Positions 34,392 to 49,712 of a stretch of 64,000 nt of DNA are shown here, in pieces. Both the position numbers and the translations under genes were made by a program. Source of the stretch: Hansfordia pulvinata (taxonomy: Eukaryota; Ascomycota; Sordariomycetes; Xylariales); NCBI GenBank assembly GCA_006538405.1, contig BJKQ01000001.1:3472001-3536000 (forward strand), in the 5' to 3' direction. Within the stretch, counting starts at the first letter, position 1. The number at the start of each line of letters is the position of its first letter. The notes below the pieces were generated by a model. The model was not told where the DNA came from and searched no databases. It was given only the letters and a program-made list of their open reading frames with translations.

Positions 34392-37136
34392 CACATGGCA
34401 TCTGGAAGGCGGCTCCGAGGCGAGTCTTCAGCCCACTGATATCCCATGGTCGTGTTATATTATAACGGACCTGGAACGGCGTCTACGAGCGAGCAGCCGG
34501 AGATTGCTGCCGGAGGGTGCAGAGAGGGCCGGGGCCGACCCGTAGGAATGAATGGCTGGCGCACGCGTTCGCGTACACGGCTCCAAGCGCTGGGACAGCC
34601 GGACGCCACACAGCACCGACTCTCGACGCCGTCCAGTAGTCGATCGAGGACCGGTGCCCGAGGGAGGAGCTGCAATCTCACAAAGTCGCGCAAGCCACAG
34701 CAGAGGAGAGGGCTAAATATAGGTCAGCCTGGAGCGGGGCATTGAGCGAGTAGGTAGGTAGGTAGGTATACCTCATGGCGCACGGCACAAATAGTGCTAG
34801 TAGTAAGAGTAGAACGGGTGAATGGGAATGATGGGCTTTACTGCCAGAGCACAGTCATCAGTCAGGCCTGGGGTGTCGCCCGTGGTTGAGATCGGGGGAT
34901 GGTGGTCCGCGTGCACAATGGACGGACAGTCAGCCAGCCATCCGTGAGGGTGCGCCCATACTCATCTTTCTTGGTCGACGAATGATTCCCGGACTGGGCA
35001 CTCGGGCCGTGAGAGTATTTGACCGGGTTCATCAGTACTCGTAAGTGGTGGGTATCCATGGCTGTACCAGTATGCACACCAGTCTGTGCGACGTTGTCGA
35101 TTACCTACGCTACGGCGCACGACGAGGGAGGGCGTGGTCAGCGAGCGCGGAGAGAGCTGAGAATGCCAGGCAGGTCTTGGCCGTGATGTCCAGGGCTGTC
35201 TTTTTGTTTTCTCCGTACGAGTACCTACGGTACCTACTCGATCGGCGGTAATGATGGTCCCGTCTTTCGCGTGAGGACTGGATGACTACAGGCTATGTAG
35301 TCGTAGTTGACATGTTTGAGTACGAGCAGTTGGATCCATCTGGAAGGGCGTTGAGAGGTTCTGCTTGTACGAGTATCTGAGAAAAACCGTCATCATCAGC
35401 CGAACCATCATCACACGCACTGGCAGAAGGGGAGAGGAGAGCAGAGCAGAGGAGGGGGGGAGTGCCCGTAGAGACAGAATCCAGTGGGAGAGAGAGGGCA
35501 GATTGACGTCTCTGGCTGCGAGAGCGCGAGAGGAGAGGCACTTCAGTTTCCGTGTTTTAGCGCCGAGAGCAACGAACATCCATGCAGTGCCAGCCGTGGC
35601 ATCACACGGCTACGGGCGCTGATTGGGCGATCGGCAAGCGCTGGCGGGTGGGGCGGTCTGCCCTGTCGAGTGGGGCGAGGGGCGCTGCTGTGGCCTATCG
35701 CGGGGGCACTGGGCCCCTGTAGCCCACTCCCGCCTCGACGTTTGCCGCCCGCTCAGAGATCCATGGATGGTGCCGGCCTTAGTTCAGGTACTTCGGTACC
35801 TACCAGGTGTGCAGGTGTAGGCCAGGCGTGTTGTATGTTAGGTACTGTAGATGCCCCCGTCGACGCTGCGGATTGGCGCCTGGTCCTGGCCGACCTGCCC
35901 AATCACTGCGTTGGATGCATCTCCCCATCTCTCTCTCCAACCGCCGCCGCCGCCGTCCGCACCGCACATGGATCGCCGGCGGGGCTTCTTTTTCGCGCCA
36001 ACTCCCGCTTCGATCGGGGCACCTTTCCTGATTGCACCCAGCGCCACATGAGCGGAAGACGGGACGGCATCACGCACGCACTTTCGGTTCCAACCCGACC
36101 ATGACAGACCGCTCTGCTCCAGAGGGGAAGGGAGGCGGGAGACATTGGGAGCAGTCGAACCAAACACACTGGCACACCACGGACAGCCAGACCGGGCCTT
36201 CAACGGCCGAGCTTCAACGCATCAGGTACGTACCTGGGGTTGTCGACCACTTCCACATGGACGAGCAACAACACCGACAAGCTCTGATGATGAGAAGCTC
36301 TATATCCAGACAGACCCGGCATCGTCCAAGACACACGACGCAGAAGCAGAAACCACAGAAGCAGCAGACGCAGAAGAAGCAGAAGACAAGACACACATGC
36401 ACACACCCTAGCACACCTAGCTCGGCTCGCCGCGTGCTACCACTCGTACCCCGGCGTCTATCAGCTCGAACCGCCCGCCTGAGATTGGAGATGCCGTCGC
36501 CCTGCCCTATCGGAGGCCGCGCACAGTCGCCCTTCACCCGTCACCCCGTCGTCGGCCCACCGCGAGCCACCTCATTGCACCATCGCCCTGCACCTACGAG
36601 TACGGATACCCGTACTACTCGTACGCACGCCCGCCACCCACCTCACCCCACCCCCCTGCGAGCATGCGAGCGAGTCTGATGAGTACGACTATGCGCCCAC
36701 GGCCAAGTGCCGCTGGCTGGCTGGCCGGCTCATGGTCGACGAGGAGTCAGTCGGCTGTCGATGTCGAATGACTGCCCATCATGCCCGGCGCTTACGAGTA
36801 GCCCCCTCAAAACCTGCACCGCCCCCAGCTGCCCGCCTCGTCCCCCCTGACCTGCTCTTGCTCTCTTCTCTCGATAGCTGGTCTCATCACTATACACAAT
36901 CTGGTATTGCTTTCGTTTTTCGTGTCCCATCTTGTCCTGTTCCGTTCCGAGCATCGCCCCCCTTTTGCAGGTAGAGCTTGTCAGTGCCTCGCCGCCGAGT
37001 ATACATCCCAAGCCACCAACAAAACTACGCCAGCAACGCACGACACGGAAGGATCACGGCCCTCAGAAGAAAGAGAGTGATCTGTACGACGGTCAAATCA
37101 AGGACAGCAGACAGACAGGCAGGCAGACAGACAGAT

Positions 37137-38836
37137 ATGGCGCAAGACGACGGAAAGCGGCGCCCCGTCGCCCTCAAGCTCGCCCCCTCCAGATCCTCCT
37201 CCGCCGGATCGTCCTCTACACAGTCCTCGCTCAAGCACCCCAGGACGCCCAGATTCGCGGAAGCCACCTCTGTACACTCGCCGGTCGAGGGTCGCACAAT
37301 GTTTGGAGGGGTGGATGGCAGGCAAGGTCAAGCGCAGCCGGCCGACATTGGCTTCGGCTACATCAACAACAGCGCGCCCGACGACTCCAACACGGTGCCC
37401 GCCGGCCCTGCGTCGCCCCTCAAGAGCGCTCTCAAGGTCCCTGGCACCCCCGCCAGGAAGCCCGGCAATGTCCTCAGCCCGTCCTTTATGAGCCCAACCT
37501 TCGCCGAGGAGACAAACCTCGAGAAGCGTGAGAAGGCCACAGACGAGGAGCAGGCGCGCGACTTCGTAAGTGCCGGCCCTCCCGCATCTCCATGGGCAGC
37601 TACCACCCAAACGCTACGTGAGCTGCCATGCTAACCCGCCCGGCTGCGCAGAAAATCAAGACGAGGGTAAGAATGGCCAAGTTCGCCCTGCGCGGTGTTG
37701 GCTTCAGCTGCTCCCTCATCATCCTCGCCATGATGGGCTCCTCTTTTGCCATCTTCCGGACAACAAAGACGCTCGCTGCCCAGAGCAACCTGCCCTCGTG
37801 GGCGCACGGAACTCAGATCTGGCCACAGGTCGTCGCCCTGGCGGCAGCCTGCATCTCCCTCCTCGTCTGTATCCTCATCTTCATCGGATACTGCCGGGGC
37901 GGCCACCGCCGAGCCGAGAAGGTCGGAGTCTACTACACTCTCTTCGCCTGTGGCTGGTTCATCTTCTCGGCTTTCATGTGGGCCGCCTCGGCCGGCATCC
38001 TGCAGACCACACGCAACAACAGCGGCAACCAGGACATGTGGGGATGGTCCTGCGTCAACAACCAGCGCTCGACTCTGTTCCAGGACAAGGTCGACTACTC
38101 TCTCGTGTGCAGGCTGCAGAACTGGTCCCTGATCTGCATGGTCATCGAGATTGTGGTCGATGTCATCAGCATCATCCTCTACAGCGTCATTTTCTACCGC
38201 TACTACACCAAGCGTCGCCTGCACAAGGTCATGGACAACCGTGATCGCGCCCGCTCCGATCTCTACCTCGCCCAGCTGCGCGTCCAGTCGGCTCCCAACA
38301 CGCCTGGTTTCGGCCCCAAGTCGCCGGGCTACGGCGGTCTCAAGTCACCCGCCTTCTCCCAGTACGCCATGTCGCCCCGTTTCGCTCCGTCGCAGTACAA
38401 GTCGCTCTCCGACATCCAAGAGCAGCCTGTCCCCAGCTTCACCCCCGGCGCGCAGATTGCCGAGCCCCCGTCCGCTTTTATGGCCGCCACCAAGGAGAAG
38501 TCCCCCTCCTCGCCCAGCAAACCCTTCGTCCTGCAGGCTCCGCCCACCAAGGCGCCCTCGGCCACCCCCAAGATGGGCCAGGGTGCATTCCGCACGCCGA
38601 CGGAGACCACCGCGCCGCCTGCCCCTTTCAACTTCAACGAGCACGCCCCCGTCGCCCCCGGCGAGCAGCAGTATGACGCCGTCCCCATTCCTGGCGCTCA
38701 CAGCGGCGGTGCTCCCATGGCCCCCATGGCACCCGACGAGCAGCAGTACGATGCTGTTCCCATCCCCGGTGCCTACGCCGATGCGGCCCCAAGACGGGGT
38801 CCCTCGGACCACTCTCACCTTGGCCAAGCCCAGTGA
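37137..38836 (+). CDS. Four-helix MARVEL-like membrane protein
   Basis: Two exons, 37137-37565 and 37652-38836; the intron (GTAAGT..GCGCAG, with GCTAAC branch) joins ARDF to KIKTRVRMAKF in phase 0, giving 537 aa. The N-terminal 150 residues are Ser/Pro-rich with basic TPRF and SALKVPGTPARK motifs that look like phosphorylation-rich cytosolic sequence. Four hydrophobic segments follow: FALRGVGFSCSLIILAMMG, VVALAAACISLLVCILIF, YYTLFACGWFIFSAFMW and LICMVIEIVVDVISIILYS. This spacing is typical of MARVEL-domain proteins, which organise plasma-membrane domains. The C-terminal 170 residues are disordered, Pro-rich, and carry a near-exact duplication of QQYDAVPIPGA. No enzymatic motif is present. 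The MARVEL label comes from topology alone. Confidence 0.8.
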
Positions 38837-40075
38837 TTCTGGCCGAGATTGACGGCACAGGGGTGGCCCACTCGAATTCCTAGCCAAACCGCACAGCAAC
38901 GGCAGACAATCGCACGGCTTTAACACATAATGAGGGAGACAGGGTTGGCGGTTAACTGTTCATAATACTATTTTCTTCTGTTGCGGCCAAGCTGGCGGAT
39001 GATGGGAACGAGCAGGCTCACTGAAGAGGATGACGAGGGGGTTGGCAGAAAAGAGTTTGACGTGAAGGAATGACGGGCAGGTTGATGAGGACGGAGCCGG
39101 CGTTTGGATATCCCTTCTTTTGTGACGGGCTTGTTTCACTGTTTTCTGGAAGAGCGACTTGGCCCCCAATGAGGTCCGTGGGAACAGGCCTTACACTATA
39201 TACCTTTTGGGCGGGACTCGAACGCCCTTGTATTTTGCCATCTCAAATGATAGTGGTCTGCGAGGATGCACCCTTACGGCCGACCAGTCTGTCTTTGCAC
39301 TTGACGGCCAAGCGGAAACCTGCTGCGGCTGTCGGCATCCTCCCTTGCCCGTGAGGGATATGGACAAAGCACATACCTAGATATCCAATGCCAAATAACC
39401 CCATGCTGGGCTTGGAAGTTAATTGTCGTCAAGAAGGTTCAGCTCGTGTCCGATGGATGTGCCCATACTTGAAGTCCATCGCCGTGTACGCATGCATGTA
39501 TTCTTCGTTTCTCTGTGATCGAGTCAAGCGCACGCCCGCTCGACTCACATACTTAGTCAACAGACAGCTCTATGTGCACCTTTATCAAAAGAAAGCTCAC
39601 GTGTTTTTGAGTCGATTTCTTTGCACGCTATGGAGTCTGGACAATTGAAGAAAGGGGCTGTACTTGAAATGCGCCACAATCCATGCGCCACATCAGTGAA
39701 GGCACGAAGTCGCCTTAGGTACCCCACCCAGCCACAAACGAGCTATCCTCGTATTTCGTCACGGAGGGCCCACTCCTCATACGAGTACATGATCGACTTG
39801 GATGTATACAGGTACCTTTTCGACTTGGTAGCTGTCGCGTCTGCCCGGGCTATTGAAACTTTATCCCATCAGCGACGAGACGAGGCCCCCATCGCCATCG
39901 CCGTCAACTGCCATCACCACCACCGTCGGCGCCGCCATCACAGCACCAAAGCCGACATCGAAGCCGGAACACCCTGCTCTGCGCAGATATATTCGCTCAT
40001 CGATCACACACCCCGACATCACGGAGCACCGACGCGCACACGCGACCGCGGAGGGACACCCAAAACGCCGGCACG
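38837..40075. other. Spacer between the MARVEL-like gene and CEF1
   Basis: No gene supported. At about 39210-39290 the minus strand has a near-match to a tRNA B box (CGTTCGAGTCC) with a weak surrounding fold, which I did not accept as a tRNA. The last 150 nt before 40076 are rich in CCATCACCACC-type sequence, the CEF1 leader. Confidence 0.5.
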
Positions 40076-42724
40076 ATGCCCGTGGTCAAGGGAGGCGTCT
40101 GGACCAACATCGAGGATGAAATCCTCAAGGCCTCCGTGTCCAAGTACGGACTCAACCAGTGGGCGCGCGTGTCCTCCCTGCTACCGCGCAAGACGTCCAA
40201 GCAGTGCAAGGCCCGCTGGAGCGAATGGCTCGACCCCAGCATCCGCAAGATCGAATGGAGCAAGGAGGAAGATGAGAAGCTCCTGCACCTGGCCAAGCTG
40301 ATGCCCACCCAGTGGCGCACCATTGCCCCGATAGTAGGTCGGACAGCCAACCAGTGCATCGAGCGCTACACCAAGCTTCTGGATGAAGCCGAGCAGCGCG
40401 AGTCCGCCGGCCTGGGTCTCGCCGGGCCCGGGCCCGAGACCCAGGCCCCCTCTGCTGACGATGTCCGACGCCTGCGCCCCGGCGAGGTCGATCCCGACCC
40501 CGAGACCAAGCCCGCGAAACCCGATACGGTCGACATGGACGAGGACGAGAAGGAGATGCTCAGCGAGGCCCGCGCCCGTCTTGCCAACACCCAGGGTAAG
40601 AAGGCCAAGCGCAAGGCCCGCGAGCGCCTGCAGGAAGAGTCCCGCCGCCTGGCCGCGCTGCAGAAGCGCCGTGAACTCAAGACGGCCGGCATCAACGTCA
40701 AGGTCACCACGCGCAAGGAGGGCCAGATGGACTACAACGCCGACATCCCTTTCGAAAAGGCCCCTGCCGCGGGCTTCTACGACACCATCGAAGAGCAGAA
40801 CCAGAACGAGCGCGCGCGCGCCAACTTCGACCCCCGAAAACAGCAGGTCGGGAACAAGCGCAAAGGCGACGAGGACGAGGACGCCGACCGCAAGCGCCGC
40901 AAGAACGACAAGGACGCGCCGTCGGCCTCGCAGCAGGCCGCCGTCAAGGCGGGGCAGATGCAGAGGATCCGCGAGGCCGAGCAGAGCAGCAAGCGCCGCG
41001 CCCTGAACCTGCCTTCTCCCCAGGTGTCCGACGCCGAGCTCGAGGACATTGTCAAGATGGGCATGATGGGCGAGCGCGCCAACTCGCTTGCCCAGGCCAG
41101 CGAGAACGACGCCACTCGCGGCCTCGTCAACACCTACTCCACCCTTACTTCTCAGACCCCCATCCGCACGCCCATGGCGCCTCCGCAGGAGGACCGCGTC
41201 GCCAACGAGATCCGCAACATCCGCGCCCTGACCGAGAACCAGTCCGCCCTGCTGGGTGGCGAGAACGCAGACCTGCACGAGGGCTCGGGCTCCACAGGCT
41301 TCGAGGGCGTCACCCCCAGGAAACAAGACATCTCCACACCCAACCCCCTCGCCACGCCCTTGCGCGCCGGCACCGACGGCGTCGGCGCCACGCCCGGCAG
41401 GGTCGGGCAGACGCCGCTGCGGACGCCGCGCGACGGCTTCGCCCTGAACGCCGGCGACGGCGGCGACGGCGCGATGGCCATGGTGGCGGCGCAGGGGCCG
41501 GGTCGGCGAGGGAGGCGCGCCTGCGCGAGCAGTCGGCGCGGAGCCAGCTCAGATCGGGGCTGGCGTCGCTGCCGAAGCCCAAGGAGACGGAGTGGGAGCT
41601 CGAGATCCCGGAGGACCAGCAGGAGGCGGCGCCGGCCCAGGAGCGGGAGGAGGACGCGGCGGAGCGGGACGCGCGCGAGCGCGCCGCCCGCGAGGCCCGG
41701 GAGGAGCTGGAGCGCAAGCGGCGGACCCAGGTGATGCAGCGGGGCCTGCCGCGGCCCGAGGCCATCGACGTGGACGCGCTGCTGAGCGCGGCGGACGCCC
41801 AGGCCGAGGCCGACCCGGCCCGCGCCCTCGTCGCCCGCGAGGCCGCCCTGCTCGCCGCCGACGACGCCCGGCGGTACCCGCTCCCCTCCGGCGGCGGGCC
41901 GTCCCAGCAGCAGCAGCAGCAGCAGCGGGCGCGCGTGAAGAGCAAGGCCCCGCCGCAGGAGCTGCAGCTCATTGCCGACGACGCGCTGGCGGACGCCCGC
42001 CTGCAGGTCCTCATGGAGGCCAAGCTCCTGCGGGGCAGCGAGCAGGCCCGGCCGGACGAGGTGCGCGCCGCGTGGCAGCGCGACGGCAGCAACGCCCTGC
42101 TCCTGGGGCTGGGCTGCTACGAGGACGAGGACGAGGACGACGAGGCCGAGACGATGAAGACGGCGCTGGAGGTAAGTCGCGTGATCTTTTGAAAGCCAAC
42201 CCTGCCTGTCTCTCTCCACCCCCCTCCACCCCCCCCTTTTCTCCCCCCTCCTTTCCTACACAGTCCTAGCAGAGACGTTCACACGACGATTTGAAATAAA
42301 GACAAAAGAAAAAGAAACCCCACCCGCTAACGACAAGAAACAGTCCGTCCAGTCCTCGACGCTCGAGCAGGCCGAGGCCTGCGCCAAGCTCGAGAAGCGC
42401 CTGGCGCTGCACCTGGGGGGCTACCAGGCGCGGGCCAAGGCCCTCCGGGCGCGCGCCGCGGCCGCCGCCGAGCAGCTGGGCAAGGCGCGCTGCGCCCTCG
42501 CGGGCTTCACCGCGCTGGCCTTCTCCGAGGACGTCGCCGTCCGCGCCCGCCGCCGCCAGCTCGCCGACGAGGTCGCCCTCGTCAGCCGCCGCGAGCGCGA
42601 GGCCCAGGAGCTCTACCGCGCCACCCGCGACGAGCTCGAGGGGCTCTCGCTCGGGAGCGGGAGCGGGAGCGGGAGCGGGAGCGGGAGCGGGAGCGGGGCG
42701 GCGGCTACTAACGGGTACCACTGA
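40076..42724 (+). CDS. CEF1: Pre-mRNA splicing factor Cef1/Cdc5 (apparent frameshift)
   Basis: Core subunit of the Prp19 (NineTeen) complex needed for spliceosome activation; essential in yeasts. The N-terminus has two Myb repeats ([20 protein letters not shown], then [20 protein letters not shown], with [10 protein letters not shown] between), nearly invariant in this family. Basic, Arg/Lys-rich sequence follows ([15 protein letters not shown]), then [33 protein letters not shown], and, in another frame, [20 protein letters not shown] and EWELEIPED, all family landmarks. Exons 40076-42171 and 42344-42724 flank a 172-nt intron (GTAAGT..ACAG). Between about 41491 and 41503 (GGGGCCGGG) the frame changes; exon 1 is 2096 nt, one base short. 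The last exon ends in a (GS)n tail. With one base restored the protein would be about 825 aa, the usual length. Pseudogene status is unlikely because conservation continues after the break. Confidence 0.93.
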
Positions 42725-43845
42725 GCCCTGAGCGTTGAGGTGGGAAGGGGACAAGTTGCTGAGATGCAAGCCGGCGGTGCGACGACGATTCATTCCGTTT
42801 AAATCTTTAAGACGGACCTTCGGTGCAAACGCGGTTCATGACGATGCGATGCGAGGAAAGGACACGCAGCGCAGCGAAGAAGATGGGAAGGGAGAAGACG
42901 AGTTGATAAAACACGGCCTTTTCAAGCCGTCTGGGTGGGGGCGGGGGAGGTCCTTGCCAACGGGCAAGAACAGTGTGCCAACTCTTGTATATAATATAAC
43001 GCTGACCTATCAACGCAACGCGGACGCTCAGGACGAGGAGGCCGAGGCAGGCGGGCGGACGGCTTACGTTCCGGGGATCACCATGGCAGGCCAATCGAGG
43101 AAAAGGCCAGCGCTGACAAACCTACCAAAGATGACTTGTTTTCAACCAATGAATGACCTTCCGGCTGTCCGGGCGTCTTCCTTCCTTTCACTTAACACCA
43201 CCGGAACGATGTACTGCATGTTCACCTTTTCAGTTTCCGTATGAGGCGTCAGCTTTGTAAACGGCAAAGAGATGCGGGCTACTGAATGGCGGTTGGGCTT
43301 CGCCTCTTTTCATACCCCGATACATGCTTGTCCCAAACGCAGGGAGTCGTGGACCAAAAGGCCAGTGCTTTGCAAATATGGAATTACAGGATGGACACTG
43401 GCGTGACGGGTTTGTAGCGTGACGGGCGTTGGCAGAGGGGCACACAATACGAAGCTCAGCCTCATCGCGTAGTGCCAGATTATGATTGCATAAGTTCTCG
43501 CCAAGTCCCAGCCGGAATAACTACCCACTACTTGGTCTTCCCACGGGCGAAGTATTTTATCTGACTACAATGACATGCTTGCGGGATATCTAGTAACGAG
43601 GTTGTCCGGCCGTCCGTCAACAAAAAGGACAAAAACCAGCCCAAATGATGCCAGAAGAAGCAGCGGAAGCAGCGGCGCGTTCCCTATAAAGCCAATGCTC
43701 CTCTAGCTCTATGCCGCGCATCAAGAGTGATGTAACGATGCAATAGGCAGGCTGAAAGTTGGAAGTGGGGGCGGCAGTATGCAGCATGAAACTTGTGCAG
43801 GGCGCAAGATGAGCTGCGTCAAGTCAAGCCATGACTCCCAGGGTC
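42725..43845. other. Convergent spacer between CEF1 and cullin-1
   Basis: CEF1 reads rightward and cullin-1 leftward, so this is a shared 3' region. Frames here are short and non-conserved. Nothing else recognised. Confidence 0.55.
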
Positions 43846-46567
<2,722 letters not shown>

Positions 46568-49500
46568 ATTGGATTTGCGGCGCTGCGAGTCCGGGACAAG
46601 GGGAGATTGGACGCGTCTGGTTTTGGCAGGTGGGCGAGAACGCTCGCCGGCGCGGGACCGAGTCGACGGTGCTATGGTGACTGGCGGAGTGGCGCGAAGG
46701 CTTGCGTGAGTTGTTGGTGGGATGTTGGTGCGGCTGCGTGAGGGACGTCTGGTCTGATGACTGGCAAGCCGGGTCAGTTCGTGGTCGCGGATGATGATGT
46801 TGTGCGGACAGTGCCGCCGATGAAAAGGAAATGCAGTGGGCAGTGATGTTGACAGAAGCAAGTCAGCTCCAGATTGGAGGGATGATATAGTTCAGCCTGG
46901 CCCGAAGGTTGGTATTCAGGGTGTTTGATCAAAGCGCAGTGAAGGTCCCGCAGAAAGACAAACACCACGACCAGGCTCAGAATCAGGCCTATGGACCGCT
47001 CCGCGGGTGCGACAAAGGGACAGGTAATGTAGGCTGAGCCAAAGTCACAGCATGGTAGGAGCTGAGCACGTATGGAGCCGAAGGAGGGAGAACGCAGCCG
47101 CGGATGTAGAAACGGGAGAGGGGCCGGCTGCTTTTGGCTCGTGAAGGTGCTTCAACTTGACCGGATGGGTCACACGAGAATGCCTCTTCCGATGAGGGAC
47201 AGGTGGTAGTTGTGGCAATGGTGTTTTCTAGTCACTGTGCAGTACCGGAAAGCGCTTGCATTCCGGCCGTGCGTGTGACGAAGTTTCTGAACGCAAACGC
47301 GCCTGCCCTTGGCGAGGCTGATGATCTTGTTGCACCGTGACGAAGGCAGGCGGCAACGAGGCGAGTTTGAGGGAACGACGAGACGTGGAGCAGCCTCCGT
47401 GGCACCTGGGGTCACGCGGGACCGTGGCGGCGACGCTGGCGATGGTGGAGGGAGCCGCAATATTGAGAAAGATACCGTTATGTCGTCGCCTGGTCATCCC
47501 GTTTTCTGCGAACGCCGTCGCGCCTTGCTGATCCTCCGCGGCGCACGCACTTGCGCCTCTGGATGTGAAGGCGGCTGGTGGAAGACAGCGAGCGGCCTCT
47601 CCAACCTGACTCCAAGCCACAGATGCATCGTGGCCGAATCCTCATGCCCAGCATGCTTGTCTCGGTCACGTCCGGGGTCGCAAATGTCACGAGAGGCGCA
47701 GTACGTACCTTGGGTGAACGGTGGCGCCAAATCGACGATGCCGCCGTAGGCTGGCCAGACGGGAAGCCGGAGAGATGCTTGCTGTCGAGGCCGGTGCTGG
47801 AGGCAGCACCTGAGATCGTCAGTGGCGGGACGATCAGAGAGGCGGCGACCTGACGGCAGACGTGGTTGGGTCTGCGTGGTAGGGTGCCGGGGGTGGTCGC
47901 GGATGTGGCGGCGGCGGCGGCGGTGGTGGTGGTTCACTTGGTGCTCGTGCTTGCGGGCGACCAGCCCTCTCTCGGCATCAATCACGAGACGAGGGGCGGG
48001 CGACGGGGGTGCGGGCGGCGAAGCACTCGCTGATTACGCTGAAGGGGCCGGAGTCGAGGAGAATGACAACAGTAGCAGCAGAGGAGCGCCCGGCTGTGCA
48101 AAGAGACAGTCGGAGGTGGAGGAGGGTGGCGCGGCTGAGAGATGCTATCACAAACAGCAGGACGACTCGTCGAGGGAGGTCCGTCCGGAGCGACCTGAGT
48201 GGGACGTTGACAACTTGGAAGCTGGCGAAGGCAGCCGCCTAGGCCAGGTACCTCAGCGCCGGCCCAGCCAGCAGCCCTTGTACGAGTAGAGGTACCCAGG
48301 GGGCCTGACGAGGGGCCAGCCGCTTGCAGTGACTGCAGACCTCGGAGTCCTGGACTCGGTACCTTCATACGCCACAAGATAGAGGCATCTGCTATGTACT
48401 GCAACGTGGGCTGGGCTCCGATCGAGCACAGTGCTCCGGTCCCGTCTGACTGCGGGTCTCTAGCGTGCCGGCCTCTATTAACGTCCGCATCGGGCGCCTA
48501 CGAGACACACTTCAATGGAAGGCCAGGCCTGCCAACTGCACTGCACTGATGATGAGCCAACGCGTGCCAGCTGTTCTAGCTGACACTGTGTGATCTCACC
48601 CAGCCCCCCACCAATGCCACCGTCTCTGTCCTCTCACCAGACCGTCCGTACCCACCAGAGAGGTACGGGTACAGTCTCTTGACTGTCTTGTGGAGGGGCC
48701 CATGATGTCGACCTTGCCGAGCTGCGCGGCTGCCTGAGGTATCCGGTGTACTCGGGTGCCCCTCAGCTTCGGCGCTGACTCGATGCCCCTCCTTTGGCCT
48801 CCGGTCTTGGTACGAGCATTCGGCCTCACCCTGCCTCATTACGTCGTTGCTTACGTGCAGCCCGATTCGACGCATGCCCTGTAACCAGACCAGGCAGCTT
48901 CAATGTAATTTTTAATTCAATGTTACACCTCGAGGATGGCGTGTCACCATTTGTTTTTCTCGCTCGGGCTCAGTCATACACCATAAGATCGAAAGGTACC
49001 TAACTTTGAGCCTTGAGGTAGGACTCTCGACAGGGTGCAGTCATGGATGAGTGGCTGGACAGCCGCCGATAGTCGTAGTGCACCACACAGCACACCAGGG
49101 CTGTACGTGTACACCATTCAGATCCTTTTTACACTGAATGATGGCAGCAATCCGCGTCGCACTCGATCGTTTGCATAGACATCTGCACCGCTCATTCCCC
49201 GTCTGCAAAGATATCTGGAAATCATAGATATGCCTCGTGTGGAACTTTTCGAATAACCTATTTCAAGAAACAGTAAAAAGATTTTTCACCACTTGAATGA
49301 CTCAACCATTAAGCACGTTTGTGGTAACTGACACTCCAAGGTTTGAAAACGTTCAGTGAATGCCTTTGCTGTATTTCGTCCCCTGCCACCTACCTGTGTA
49401 CTTCATTTTCCGCGACGCCGCGTTGCTCATGCCGCGGCGCTAACCGACACCAGATGATGGGATGCTACTGTACACATCAAATGTCCTTTGGGACGCCAGG

Positions 49501-49712
49501 TGGATTTAGTGACCAGAGCATGTGCCTCTGGACACGACACGCCATTCAATGATGCTAGGTGCCGGCCCAATACAACTGCAGCATCCAATGCCTAATCATG
49601 GCTGTTGACTGAGTCTCCTTGCTCTTCCCCAAACCGTGCCCCAGACCATCACCAGCGTCGTGCCCAGTATCACGCCCTCAAACGTCTCCAGGATGATCCA
49701 GGCAGAGGTCAT
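46568..49712. other. Spacer with a GC-rich stretch of uncertain coding potential and an AT-rich patch
   Basis: The first part is the cullin-1 promoter. At 47.4-48.4 kb several overlapping frames exist on both strands; one leftward frame at about 47.65-47.95 kb has secreted-protein-like composition (ISGAASSTGLDSKHLSGF, after a Thr/Ala run), but I cannot find a start and splice pattern, so no gene is called. The stretch 48900-49350 is AT-richer than its surroundings with no ORF of note and could be a decayed element. The right end is downstream of the anoctamin gene. Confidence 0.45.

Larger units (their letters stand above)
32876..37136. other. Long spacer with poly-C and poly-G tracts
   Basis: No gene supported in 4.3 kb. 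Frames at 33.6-34.2 and 35.5-36.7 kb overlap on both strands and have low-complexity compositions. It contains C17 (33679-33695), G23 (34369-34391), GCTTGCCC repeats (33970-34000), GGTA repeats (34750-34768) and several TACGAGTA motifs (35036, 35218, 35320, 35367, 36593). The final kilobase, with GAC/CAGA-rich sequence, should be the promoter and leader of the MARVEL-like gene. Confidence 0.5.

Noticed and set aside
39210..39295. tRNA-like B box (CGTTCGAGTCC) on the minus strand
   Set aside because: The T arm pairs poorly in the canonical 5+7 geometry, no consistent acceptor or anticodon stem could be built, and one B-box base is wrong. At most a decayed tRNA fragment.
40181..41326. 381-residue reverse frame opposite CEF1
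   Set aside because: Leu/Gly/Val-rich mirror of a highly biased coding strand; the forward strand has conserved Myb repeats.
47494..48404. Overlapping frames on both strands suggesting a secreted protein
   Set aside because: One frame segment looks plausible, but no start codon and set of splice sites produced a coherent ORF. Left uncalled.
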